Assembly: GCF_007655135.1 (NCBI RefSeq)
Contig: NC_045131.1
Location: 18,212,001-18,276,000 of the forward strand
Origin: Punica granatum
Taxonomy: Eukaryota; Streptophyta; Magnoliopsida; Myrtales; Lythraceae
Length of the DNA: 64,000 bases
Direction: 5' to 3'
Shown here in pieces: positions 1-10,556 of this stretch. The notes under the pieces are model-generated. The model made no database searches and was not told where the DNA came from. It worked only from the letters and a program-made list of their open reading frames with translations. Position 1 is the first letter of the stretch. Each line of letters opens with the position of its first letter. Made by a program: the position numbers and the translations under genes.

Positions 1-442
1 GTCGGATGGACTTCGTGATGAGGATCGTGGGCACGATGATGGGGCTGAAGCACACGAGCTCGGAAGTGGGATTCGTGAAGAGGGAGCTGATGCACAAGAT
101 CTCGGAGGCTTACATGTTTCGAGTGGACCAATCACACGAGCGAAGGCAAGACAAATCCAGCAAGCTGTGGAGAGCTCATTTGCGGGTTTCTTGGGCCAAG
201 AGGAGACTAATTCGAATTGGTCTCTAAAGGGCCTTACCCAATTAACTTGTCTTGATATGGTCAATAGCCCATCTAAGATTAGAGTAGACGCATAAGGAAA
301 GCCAAGAGATGCTGAATAAGGAATAAAAAGACTGCCAAATATTCTAGGGGGCCTTTATTTAGTTTCCTCTATTAATTTCGGTTTTAGGAAACTAAAGATA
401 TTCCAGTTGCCAAGTTTATTAGTTTCCAGATTCTCCTGGGCT

Positions 443-450
443 TATATAAA
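443..450 (+). promoter_or_regulatory. TATA box of A 5' LTR
   Basis: TATATAAA inside the conserved context CTTATATAAAGGAG, found at the equivalent place in the H LTR (50185-50192). Transcription probably starts 25-35 bp downstream, which would put the stem-loops at 540-653 in R/U5. Confidence 0.6.
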
Positions 451-539
451 GGAGGCTGAATAGCTGATTAGAGGTACTTTCAGACTACACTGGTGAGAAT
501 TTTCCTCTATGTTGTTCTTCGGCAACCTTCCGTGATTGT

Positions 540-653
540 AAGCATGGATGCTTGTAATTCTCGGCTATTTATAATATTGGTTCTTGGTTTTCTATAACCA
601 TCAAGTCAATATTTCATTCCTTTATAATATTGGTTCTTGGTTTTCTATAACCA
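540..653 (+). promoter_or_regulatory. R/U5 stem-loop cluster of A LTR
   Basis: Three inverted repeats are visible: AAGCAT/ATGCTT (540-545 with 548-553), and TGGTT/AACCA twice (585-589 with 596-600; 638-642 with 649-653), each of the latter with a 6-base loop TTCTAT. The two TGGTT hairpins lie in a tandem duplication. Equivalent stems with different but complementary arms occur in LTRs X, C/D, E and H. Confidence 0.55.
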
Positions 654-757
654 TCGGGTCAGTATTCCATCCCTCTTAATCTCTATTGGCGATTCGGGTT
701 CGATTTCCAGTCTTTGTTGTCGGGTCTTGCGGCAGGTCTCGTGGGGTTCGTATCATT

Positions 758-769
758 TGGTATCAGAGC
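758..769 (+). other. A primer-binding site (initiator Met tRNA)
   Basis: TGGTATCAGAGC begins two bases after the LTR end. It is complementary to the 3' end of plant initiator tRNA-Met, the usual minus-strand primer of many plant retrotransposons. Match judged from memory of the tRNA end. Confidence 0.85.
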
Positions 770-1428
770 CTAAGTTCCAAATCGAGGTTTCATCTATCCT
801 TGTTCTTTTCTTTTTCTTCATTCTAGAATCTTTAGATATAGCTTTCATTTCTATCCTTTCCATTAATCTTGTCTGATCTGATCTTAGCTGTCTAAATCGT
901 CAAAAAAAAAAGAAGAAAGAAAAAGTGCAACAAAAGAAGAAGAAGGAAATAGTGCCAAAAAAAAAGAAAAAAAAAAAGAAAGAAAAGTGAAAAAAAAGGA
1001 GGTATCATTGGGTGTTGTTTGTAGCACCATTTGCTGTCTTCGTGGGTGAAGAATTTATTGCACAATTTGTTGTCTTTGTGTTCTAATCGTCTTGGCGTTA
1101 AGTTGACCTGTCATAGTAGCTCTTCCGTACTCAGTGTCTTCTATCAATCCATAAACTACGTCGTTGGGTCAGATTGTGTCATATCATTTTCTTTGGATCT
1201 AATATTATAAGTTGTTCGGGTTGAACTCGTTTTCCGCCTTGCGATCGGATTGATTAGTTGCCCTAGAACTTTGAAGAGGAAATTAAGAGAGGAAAAAGGC
1301 AAGAGTGTGTGAGAACATCAGAAGATAAAAGCCTATTTTGAGTGAAAACACGAGTGTTTTGAGTGGCATCTTGCTGAGTGTAAACACGTGAGGGAGCGCG
1401 TGAGGTTCCTATAATTGCATATTTTATC
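770..1428 (+). other. A leader: A-tract array and conserved pre-gag block
   Basis: Non-coding leader between primer site and gag. It contains an A-rich tract array (about 901-998) and a block at 1291-1410 that recurs in C, D, E and H. That block includes AAAACAC-GA-GTGTTTT (1345-1360), a near-perfect inverted repeat, and GTAAACACGTGAGGGAG. Packaging or dimerisation is an inference. Confidence 0.6.
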
Positions 1429-2402
1429 ATGTCAAAGGAAAATAGTGGAGACGACAGAGGACCTGATTTGAACATGACGTTACGAGCCATGCAACAACAG
1501 TTTGAGCGCATGAATATGGTTTTCGGTGAATTCCGAGAAAGGTTGGATAGGCAAGACGAACGGTTGGAACGGCTTCAACCTGCGCCCGTGCCAGGGATTA
1601 GGAGACCCCACCGATAACCATCCGTTGATACTCTTGATGAAGAAGCATATGATGAAGAAGAGGAAGTGGCCTCCGATGCCACTTGGGGGAGAGGTAGAGG
1701 AAGAGGAGGCAGACCAAGGCATTTCGTTCGTGGGGAGCACCGGAGAAGAGACGCCGTGGACCATAACACAGGTTCGATTAAGCTGATCATACCTCCATTC
1801 CAAGGTAAAAACGACCCCGATGTTTACATTGAATGGGAGAGGAAGGTTGAGCTTGTGTTTGATTGTCATAATTCAGAGGAAAAGAAAGTTAAATTGGCTG
1901 CAGTTGCTTTCACCGATTATGCCATTGTTTGGTGGGACCAATTAACTGTGAGTAGACGCAGGAATCGTGAGCCTCGTATTGATACTTGGGAGGAAATGAA
2001 AGCAGTAATAAGAAGAAGGTTTGTTCCTGCCCATTATTATCGGGACTTGCACTTGAAGTTGCAAAGTCTGAAGCAAGGTTCCAAGTCGGTGGAGGATTAT
2101 TACAAGGAGATGGAAATAGCCATGATACGTGCTAATGTTGTGGAGGACCGAGAAGCAACCATGGCTCGATTCATCTGTGGCCTTAATCGGGAGATTGCCA
2201 ATGTAGTTGAGCTGCAACATTACGTGGAGATTGACGACGTGGTACACATGGCCATGAAGGTTGAGAGGCAGCTCAAGAGAGGGGGTCGAACATCTTGAAA
2301 GGTAGAAGCTTCTGGTTCAGCGTCTTGGAGATCGAAGTGGGGTTCTTCTACGAAACCGGACGAGAAGACTTATTATAAGCCAAAGGTAGACACCTACAAG
2401 AC
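1429..2402 (+). pseudogene. gag: A gag, 5' part (matrix/capsid), broken
   Basis: Starts at an ATG (MSKENSGDD) aligned with the starts in E and H. It holds an N-terminal coiled-coil-like stretch ([10 protein letters not shown]...ERLDRQDERLERL), an acidic and RG-rich hinge, and the capsid region with IPPFQGKNDPDVYIEWERKV and YAIVWWDQL. TAA at 1615-1617 interrupts the frame (CAA to TAA likely), and TGA at 2296-2298 lies after GGRTS (CGA to TGA likely). The gene is split at 2402 by solo LTR X and resumes at 3111. Gag would form the virus-like particle in the cytoplasm. Confidence 0.85.
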
Positions 2403-3105
2403 TGATATGATCCAGCTAGAGGACCCTTCACACGGGCATGTGGAAGCATTCCAGGATGACGGGGAATGGCATGAAGTCGAGCATTGGGACATGCACGTGT
2501 TAGCTGGACTAAGAAAAAGAGCACGAGCCAGGCGAATCGAACTAGCCATGCAAAGGATGTTATTGCATGTTCATGAAGGAGTAGTCGAGCTCTTGGGCAG
2601 GCTGCATATGGAACAAGAAGCCACGACTGTTCATATCTTAGAAATTTATTTAGAAGATGATCCCAGTTCAAAGGGCTGAATTTATTGTTTTTCAATAACT
2701 TGGGCCTATTTCATTTTTGGGTTCATTACATTTAGGATTTATTTTAGCTCAGTCCATTGGCCCAATTAGGTTATCAGCTTCTCTCTATAAATAGGCATGT
2801 GACCTCCCTAGAGAAGACATATCAGTTTTCATTTAACTTTGTGAGAGAGATTTTCTCTGAGTTGTTCTGCAGCAACTTCGACGATATTGCAAGTGTGATG
2901 ACTTGTGATTCCCGACATTTATAATATTGGTTTCTAGCTCCTTATAACTAGCGGGTCAATATTCCATATTATAATATTGGTTTCTGGCTCTTTATAGTCA
3001 ACGGGTTAATATTCTCTATCCTTGAAACCTTCATTGGACGATCCCGGGTTTGATCTCATTTTATTGTTGTTGGGTCTTGCGGCAAGTTCGTCGAGGTTCG
3101 CATCA
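2403..3105 (+). mobile_element. Solo LTR X inside A gag
   Basis: 703 bp from TGATATGATCC to ...GTTCGCATCA, flanked by the 5-bp duplication AAGAC (2398-2402 and 3106-3110). No internal region follows, so this is a solo LTR left by LTR-LTR recombination. It has TATAAATA at 2786-2793, a CAAGT/ACTTG hairpin (2890-2905) and two tandem stem-loop repeats (about 2921-3013), as in related LTRs. Its first 276 bp are open in one frame ending at 2679, resembling the pol tail encoded in the other LTRs but with a degenerate motif (RKRARARRIELAMQ). Confidence 0.88.
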
Positions 3106-3110
3106 AAGAC

Positions 3111-3852
3111 CCAAGCCAACAACAAGGATAAGGGTAAAACTTTTTCTGAACCTCAAAGAAATCGTGATATCAAATGTTTTCGTTGTTTGGGCTCAGGTCA
3201 CATTGCTTCCCAATGTCCAAACAAGCGGACCATGATTATGATGGAGAGTGGGGATATCAAGACTGAAGAAGAAGAAGATAGTGATTCCATGCATCCACTC
3301 GAAGATGCTAGTGACGTCGAGCATGCGGTTGAAGGTCAAGCCTTAGTTATCATGCGAGCCCTACATGTTCAAGTTAGAGAGGATGGTGATGGGGTGCAAA
3401 GGGAGAATATCTTCTACACTCGTTGCCTTGTGAAGGATCGTGTGTGTGGGTTGATTATTAACGGAGGAAGTTGCGTGAATGTGGCCAGCAAGTTGATGGT
3501 AGACAAGCTCGGTTTGCATACCCAAAAACATTCCAAGCCGTACAAACTCCAGTGGCTGAATGAATGCGGTGAAGTGAAGGTAAATAAACAGGTTCTTGTG
3601 TCCTTCTGTATTGGAAAGTACCGGGATGAGGTTCTTTGTGATGTTGTACCAATGAGTGCTAGTCATATGTTGCTCGGGAGACCATGGCAGTTCGACAGGA
3701 GAGTCATACATGATAGGTATAGGAACCGACTCAAGTGTTTGAGGATCAGATTTGAATTAAAAGGTCTCTTAGTGAGAAGAGTGAAAAAGTGGCTGAAAAA
3801 CAAAAAGAGAAAGAGAGTGATCTTGAGAGAAAAGAAAGTAGAGAGAATGTGA
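3111..3852 (+). pseudogene. A nucleocapsid and retropepsin, broken
   Basis: Resumes gag after solo LTR X. The zinc knuckle [14 protein letters not shown] (CX2CX4HX4C) is intact. An acidic spacer follows, then the aspartic protease with LGRPWQFD downstream. The protease active-site aspartate is changed: the family motif IIDGGS reads IINGGS here (AAC at 3460-3462), so the enzyme is probably dead. The frame ends at TGA 3850-3852 in the charged linker. The start upstream of 3111 belongs to solo LTR X, not to this gene. Confidence 0.85.
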
Positions 3853-4902
3853 AAAACAAGAGTGAAAAGATGGAGAGTTCAGAAAAAAAAGGAGAGAAAA
3901 TTGAGTTTTTATGCAAAAGAAAGAGAGCTTAAGGGTGCTTATAAGGCTAATAGACCGATGATCTTGTTCTTGTACAAGGAGGTCTATCTTTCTATTTCTG
4001 ACCTTGACTCTACTTTGCCTAGTGTTGCTATTTCTCTCTTGCAGGAATTCGAAGATGTCTTTCCCGAAGAAATGCCGCAAGGACTACCCACCAATAAGAG
4101 GGATTGAGCATCAGATTGATCTTATTCCAGGAGCTCCTATTCCAAACCGACCGGCCTATCGAAGTAGTTTGGAAGAGGCTAAAGAACTTCAGAGGCAAGT
4201 TGAGGAGCTATTGGCCAAAGGACATGTTCGAGAAAGTATGAGCCCATGCGCTGTCCCTGTTCTGCTCGTTCCAAAGAAAGACGGGACTTGAAGAATGTGT
4301 GTCGATTGTAGAGCTGTGAACAAGATTACGGTAAAATATCGACCTCCTATTCCTCGATTAGATGACATGTTGGATGAATTGCACGGTTCCGTTATATTTT
4401 CTAAGATTGATTTGAAGAGTGGGTACCACCAGATTTGAATGAAAGAAGGTGATGAATGGAAAACAGCTTTTAAAACCAAGCATGGATTGTATGAGTGGAC
4501 GGTAATGCCATTTGGTTTAACTAATGCACCCAGCCCTTTTATGCATCTTATGAATCATGTTTTGCGTGCTTACATTGGGAAATTTGTGGTTGTCTATTTT
4601 GATGACATCCTGATATATAGCAAGAGTTTGGATGACCATGTTGAACATTTGAGAAGTGTCCTTGAGTCATTAAGACGTGAGAAGCTGTATGCTAATCTCA
4701 AGAAGTGTAGCTTTTGCTTGGATAGAGTTGTTTTTCTTGGTTTCGTTGTTAGTTCCAGGGGTGTGGAGGTCGATGAAGAGAAGGTAAGGGCAATCAAGGA
4801 TTGGCCTACACCTACCACTATCGCTGAAGTGAAGAGTTTCCACGGCTTAGCGGGATTCTATCGAAGGTTCGTGCCGAACTTCAGTACCATTCTGCTTCTT
4901 TG
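3853..4902 (+). pseudogene. A linker and reverse transcriptase, broken
   Basis: A Lys/Glu-rich linker (FYAKERELKGAYK) leads to RT. RT blocks are visible in order: [60 protein letters not shown] and [12 protein letters not shown] (catalytic YFDD about 4597-4608). A frameshift lies near 4085, TGA at 4289-4291 replaces the usual Trp of DGTW, TGA at 4436-4438 follows YHQI, and another frameshift lies near 4890. The polymerase cannot be made from this copy. Confidence 0.88.
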
Positions 4903-5143
4903 ACAGAAATCATCAAGAAGGATGTTGGGTTCAAGTGGGAAGAAGAGCAAGAGAAGGCTTTCAATACATTAAAAGAAAAGCTAAGTTCAGCTCCATTGCT
5001 ACTTTTACCAGATTTTTCTAAACCTTTTGAAATCGAATGTGATGCTTCTGGAATTGGTGTAGGTGCTGTACTTATGCAAGACCGGAGGCCCATTGCCTAT
5101 TTCAGTGAGAAGCTTAAAGGGGCCGCTTTGAACAACTCTACCT

Positions 5144-6370
5144 ACGACAAGGAGTTATATGCGTTGGTGAGAGCACTGGAAACGTGGCAACACTACTTGT
5201 GGTCTAAGGAGTTCATCATTCACACAGACCATGAATCACTGAAGCACTTGAAAGGCCAAGGTAAGTTGAATCGCAGACATGCACGTTGGATTGAGTTCAT
5301 TGAGATGTTCCCATATGTGATCCAATACAAGCAAGGTAAGGAGAATGTGGTAGCCGATGCCTTATCTCGCAGGTATGCCCTTGTTTCAACTCTTGGAGCT
5401 AAGTTTCTTGGGTTCGAGCATTTTAAGGAGTTGTATGAGCATGATCCTGATTTTGCTGTTATGTTTGCTGCATGTGAAAAGGGAGTGTTTGATAAGTTTC
5501 ATAGGCATGAGGGGTATTTATTTCATTAAAATAGGCTATGTATTCCAAAGAGTTCCATGCGTGAATTACTTGTTAGGGAGTCTCATGGGGGAGGGTTGAT
5601 GGGGCACTTTGGAGTTGCTAAGACCTTGGACATTCTGAAGGAGCACTTCTTTTGGCCTCACATGAAAAGAGATGTCGAGAGAATTTGTTCTAGGTGCATC
5701 ACATGTAAGAAGGCTAAATCGAAAATTCATTCACTTGGACTTTACATGCCATTACCTACGATAAGGAGTTATATGCGTTGGTGAGAGCATTGGAAACGTG
5801 GCAGCACTACTTGTGGTCTAAGGAGTTCATCATTCACACAGACCATGAATCACTGAAGCCCTTGAAAGGCCAAGGTAAGTTGAATCGCAGACATGCACGT
5901 TGGATTGAGTTCATTGAGATGTTCTCATATGTGATCCAATACGAGCAAGGTAAGGAGAATGCGTAGCCGATGCCTTATCTCGCAGGTATGCCCTTGTTTC
6001 AACTCTTGGAGCTAAGTTTCTTGGGTTCGAGCATTTTAAGGAGTTGTATGAGGATGAGCCTGATTTTGCTGCTATGTTTGCTGCCTATGAAAAGGAAGTG
6101 TTTGATAAGTTTCATAGGCATGAGGGATATTTATTTCGTGAAAATAGGCTATGTATTCCAAAGAGTTCCATGCGTGAATTACTTGTTAGGGAGTCTCATG
6201 GGGGAGGGTTGATGTGGCACTTTGGAGTTGCTAAGACCTTGGACATTCTGAAGGAGCACTTCTTTTGGCCTCACATGAAAAGAGATGTCGAGAGAATTTG
6301 TTCTAGGTGCATCACATGTAAGAAGGCTAAATCGAAAATTCATCCACATGGACTTTACATGCCATTACCT
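5144..6370 (+). repeat. ~614-bp direct tandem duplication within A pol
   Basis: Unit 1 is about 5144-5757 and unit 2 about 5758-6370. Both run from the RNase H segment [13 protein letters not shown] to the integrase segment GLYMPLP. The junction falls in CCATTACCT/ACGATAAGG, with the short shared word CCTACG suggesting slippage or template switching. Unit 2 has lost one base near 5961, and unit 1 carries the stop at 5527. Confidence 0.85.
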
Positions 6371-7252
6371 GTTCCGAGTCACCCTTGGATTGATGTCTCC
6401 ATGGATTTTGTTTTGGGTCTGCCTAGATCTAGGAATGGTCGAGATTCTATCTTTGTGGTTGTTGATAGATTTTCAAAAATGGTACACTTTATCCCTTGTC
6501 ATAAAACTGATGATGCTACTCATGTGGCAAATCTTTTCTTTAGGGAAGTGGTGCGTTTACATGGAGTCCCTAAGACGATTGTGAGTGATAGGGATGCGAA
6601 ATTTCTGAGTCATTTTTGGAGAGTTCTGTGGGCTAAGTTGGGAACAACTTTGTTGTTTTCTACTACCTGTCGCCCACAAACAGATGGACAAACTGAGGTT
6701 GTCAATCGAACCTTGGGCACTTTGTTGCGCGCTGTGATTGGAAAGAATTTGAAAGCTTGGGAAGATTGCATTCCATTCGTTGAATTTGCATATAATAGGA
6801 CTGTGCATTCTTCTACAAAGTTTTCACCATTTGAGGTTGTTTATGGTTTTAATCCACTAACTCCATTGGACTTGATTCCTTTACCTGTAAATGAGCTTTC
6901 TAATCTTGATGGAAAGAAAAAAGGCAGAATTGGTGAAGCAGATTCATGAAGAGGCTCGGCAAAACATTTTGAAGAAGAATGAACAAGCAGCAACCCGAGC
7001 CAACAAAGGAAGGAGCGGGTCACTTTTCAACCTGGAGATTGGGTTTGGGTTCACTTAAGAAAGGAGAGATTTCTGAGTCTGATGAATTCCAGGTTGAATC
7101 CACGTGGAGATGGACCATTTCAAGTTCTGGATAAGATCAATGATAATGCTTATAAGATTGATTTTCCAAGTGAGTATCAAGTAAGTTCGACTTTTAATGT
7201 TTCTGATCTTTCTCCCTTTGATGCAGGTTCAGATTCGAGGACGAATCCTTTT

Positions 7253-7266
7253 GAAGAGAGGGGGAA
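7253..7266 (+). other. A polypurine tract
   Basis: GAAGAGAGGGGGAA directly abuts the 3' LTR start at 7267. It is also coding (EERGN), an arrangement shared with C, D, E and H. It would prime plus-strand DNA synthesis. Confidence 0.8.
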
Positions 7267-7287
7267 TGATACGACTCGGAGTCAAAC
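7267..7287 (+). repeat. A 3' LTR, fragment 1
   Basis: First 21 bp of the A 3' LTR, ending with CAAAC (7283-7287), the target site of solo LTR B. It continues at 21701. Confidence 0.85.
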
Positions 7288-8189
7288 TGTCACGACCCGA
7301 AATTTCAGCTGAATTTTCCCTATATTTCCTTAATATCCATTATCACGTAACTATTCATATAAAATCTGCTTTCCATAACTCTAAAAAAAACATACAACTA
7401 CTACAAATGCTCTCACATATATATTCATATAAGTACGATTCTAGCAAAGCTACATTGCTAAACCAACTAGACAAAAGTTTCAGGTCGTAACATTCTCAAG
7501 TCCATTATTCTGTACAAGAAGAATATCTATCAAATAACTAAGGTTCCTACCTAGTTCTCCAAGCTGATCCCCGATATCAAAAAGTGGTTCCTCCGCGCAA
7601 TCGGAAGCTTATCTGGAAAAATGTATGCAGGGTGTGAGCTGCATCTCAATGAGCACTAAATTCCAAAGCAAAATGAATAATATTAAGTGATAAATATATT
7701 TTAGACAACCAAATATTTATATAGATAGTAGTAGCATAAGCAAATATTCACCAACACGACATATTAGACAATACATACAAATGATTACTAAGTTCATTCA
7801 TCAACAATCAATTTCCCTTATAACCATATAAACTATTATTAGAATTAACCATTAACCAAACATCATCTTGCACTCATAGCCTAACTAAATCAAATTAGCA
7901 AGCAACACCGCTTCCACATAATAATTCAGACAATCATACTAATCATCACATTTACAGCAATCCAACCAAACAAACAATATACAACACAACCAAATCTATA
8001 TAGCCATAGGGTTGCATTTCCTTGCAACAGAGTTGTGACGGTACCGTAACCCCGCACTTCTCGCTCACATCATTCTCAACTCCCAATATCCATATCTCAT
8101 AAGCGGGGGCCACCTATTAACCTCTGGCAGTAAGAGTTGACCTCAATTTGTATTCCGCCGGGTCTTAGCGGCCGATCAGGTCCCTTTTT

Positions 8190-8981
8190 TGATGCAAGTC
8201 GTAGCACGACTTCAAGGGATCCAGCTTAAGTTCCAATTGGGCCGATTACGCGAGTACGAGCAAAGAAGTTTAAAGATAAACTCAACGGCCTGATTCAAGA
8301 GGTTTGGGCTCAAGCAAATTCGTGGAGGCCCATTGGACATGAACAAAGATCCATCAACATTATTCAAGTTATAGAAGATTCCGGACAAGGCTAAATTCAG
8401 CAAGTGTTGAAGGAAGCTTCTATAATATTTGATGATCAAGATAAGATATCATCAGATTTGTTTAAAGTTTAAATCTCATAGAGATATTCTAGGGATATTT
8501 AGATTTCATATCTTTATAGATTATGTCATATCTCTATCGATATTCTAGGTTTTATTTTCCTTATCTTTAGAGGAGATATGACCAGATTAGGATTAGTTTA
8601 TGTCTATATAAATTCATCTTAGTCAATTTTTAAAGAGAACATTCAGAAAATTGTGAGAGTATTCTCTTTGGTTCTTGAAGAACTAATCGAACTTATCGGA
8701 AGTTTCCGTGGCGTTCATCATCGACTTATCAAACGGCTTTCCACCACCGTTTGTGGCGTCTTCATCGACTTATCAAGCGGCTTTCCACCACCGTTTGTGT
8801 CGTCTTCCTATATACCGAGGTTCTTGTTTCGCATTAAACAACGGGTTGAGGTCAGTTATACCAAGGTTCTTGTTTATGTTGTAAACAACGGGTTGAGGGT
8901 TCGTTAATCAAATCTGATTGTGGAACGATCTTGGGTTCCTTTAGTTGTCGGGTCTCGTCATTCTTGGCGGGAATCGCATCA
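8190..8981 (+). repeat. C 5' LTR
   Basis: 792 bp, TGATGCAAGTCG to GGGAATCGCATCA. TATA box TATATAAA at 8605-8612. Downstream is a tandem pair of TTATCAA(A/G)CGGCTTTCC repeats (about 8710-8800), then two TTGTTT/AAACAA hairpins (8824-8841 and 8870-8888), each followed by CGGGTTGAG. The start of the LTR encodes the pol tail IGPITRVRAKKF in its partner copy. Confidence 0.88.
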
Positions 8982-8983
8982 TT

Positions 8984-8995
8984 TGGTATTAGAGC
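8984..8995 (+). other. C primer-binding site, one mismatch
   Basis: TGGTATTAGAGC, against TGGTATCAGAGC in A, E and H. The C-to-T change would weaken pairing with initiator tRNA-Met and probably arose after insertion. Confidence 0.75.
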
Positions 8996-9662
8996 ATCAG
9001 GCTCCAAATCGGGTTTATCCTATCCCTTTTTTTGTTTCAATTTGCTGAATTCCGCTTCGTCGAGTTTGTTCTTTGTGGATTGTTAGCAGAAAAAAAAAGA
9101 GCTGAAAAAAAAATTTCGGCCAAAAAAAAACACACAGCTGAAAAAGAAATAGAGCTGAAAAAAAAAGAAAGAAAAAAAAATCGGCCAAAAAAAATACAGA
9201 GATGAAAAAAAAAGAAGGATCGAAAGAAAAGAAATAAGACATCGTACAATTTGATCCAAATTCTTTACATCAGACCATTCTAAAGTTGTTATTTCCCTTT
9301 CTTTGTGATCTACATTGATTCTGATTCCAGAATTTCATATAACATTCCGATATACTTCATTCTGGTTGCCTTTTCTCTTGCTTCTTTTCTTCTTGAAATT
9401 TCCTTTGAATATTAATTTTCCTTGGTAAGTTCTTGGGGAATTGCTGCTGGAAATTTTGGAGAATTGTTCGTTTAGTTTGAAGAGATCTGAAATAGAATTA
9501 TTGAGTGGAAAAAGGCAGGAGTGGTAAGAACATTAGAGGGTTAAAAGCCACGTTTGTTTGAGTGAAAACACGAGTGTAGAGTGATTCACATTCTTGAGTG
9601 TAAACACGTAAGGGAGAGAATTGTGAGGTCCATTTTTTTTCTAACTTTATTTTGCAGCAATC
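8996..9662 (+). other. C leader with A-tract array and conserved block
   Basis: About 9090-9236 is an array of A-runs separated by short words such as TTCGGCC and AGCTG. 9507-9631 is the conserved pre-gag block (GGAAAAAGGCAGGAGTGG ... GTAAACACGTAAGG). No gene is supported; the apparent Phe-rich minus-strand frames are just the A-tracts. Confidence 0.6.
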
Positions 9663-10556
9663 ATGTCTCATAACAGTGCTAAGAGTATTCCCGAAGGTGC
9701 TACGGAATTGGCTGATTCGAAAATACTTATAGAGGCCATGATGAGTGAGATGAGGCGTATGATGAGGTTGGAGTTTGAGCAGTTTCATGAACGGATAGAT
9801 CTGATGGAGAATAAACATGTGGAACAGCCACAAAACGCTCTTAATGCATGTAGGAAGGAAATAGTTCAACCGAGGGAAGTGAGGGTTGAAGATGAAGAGA
9901 ATTATGGGGCTGGTTTTGATGAAGATGATCGAGATTCAGTTGTTAGTAATAGGAAACATGGAGGGCGGTTTAGAGAAGATAGGAATCGGGAAGACAATAA
10001 CTTGGGTAGTATTACGATGAAATTCCCATCGTTCCAAAGAAAGAGTGATCCCGATGACATGCCCCCATTGGAGGACGTTCCCGAGGATGAATATTTAGCT
10101 CCAGATGCATTAACATTGGTGGCAAGGAGAGCATTGAGCTTGCAAATAAAAGGAGTTGAAGAAATACAGCGGGAGAACATCTTTCACACTAGGTGCTACA
10201 TCAAAGACAAGGTATGTAGTGTGATTATTGATGATGGTAGTTGTACTAATGTCGCAAGCATAACAATGGTGGAAAAATTGGGACTACCCATGCTGAAGCA
10301 CCCCAAGCCATACAAATTGCAATGGTTAAATGATAGTGGTGAGATAAGGGTGGACAAGCAGGTATTAGTTGCATTTCGAATCGGTAAATACGAAGATGAA
10401 GTGTTGTGTGATGTAGTACCAATGCAAGCGGGACATTTGTTGCTTGGACGTCCATGGCAATTTGATAGACGAGTGAAGCATGATGGCTTTACGAACAAAT
10501 ACTCCTTTGTACTTAATCAACGATCAATCACTCTTGTACCATTGACTCCGCAGTAA
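9663..10556 (+). pseudogene. gag: C gag-protease with internal gag deletion
   Basis: Starts MSHNSAKSIPEGATELADSK, matching the start in D. After FQRKSDP (about 10050) the sequence jumps to DDMPPLEDVPE. Relative to D, the capsid domain and zinc knuckle (about 770 bp) are missing, in frame, with a CCGA microhomology at the junction. The protease follows with IIDDGSCTNVAS, where the usual DGGS is DDGS, and [13 protein letters not shown] at 10554-10556 is where D has CAA. A gag without capsid cannot build particles, so this copy is dead. Confidence 0.87.

Larger units (their letters stand above)
1..755 (+). repeat. A 5' LTR, truncated by the window edge
   Basis: The LTR ends ...GTTCGTATCA at 755, directly followed by a Met-tRNA primer site. 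Comparison with the 3' LTR pieces (7267-7287 plus 21701 onward) shows about 33 bp are missing before position 1, giving a full LTR near 788 bp. Positions 1-293 can be read in the pol frame and include the C-terminal motif [18 protein letters not shown] box at 443-450; two ~55-bp repeats at 567-669 hold the U5 stem-loops. Confidence 0.88.
4903..7266 (+). pseudogene. A RNase H and integrase with internal duplication, broken
   Basis: RNase H ([43 protein letters not shown]) is followed by the integrase zinc-binding domain, then both are partly repeated. The second copy continues into the integrase core ([34 protein letters not shown]), so D, D and E are present. TAA at 5527-5529 breaks the first copy. 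An extra A near 6920 and another shift near 7012 break the end. The GPY/F-type module ([25 protein letters not shown]) survives at 7082-7200. The frame runs over the polypurine tract into the LTR. Confidence 0.86.

Noticed and set aside
8653..8907. Short ORF in the C LTR as a gene
   Set aside because: It lies across the R/U5 repeats and recurs in D only because the LTR recurs.
9015..9249. Minus-strand Phe-rich ORFs resembling membrane proteins (also 18105-18311 and 50586-50774)
   Set aside because: They are translations of the A-tract arrays in retrotransposon leaders; no conserved protein and different sequence in each copy.
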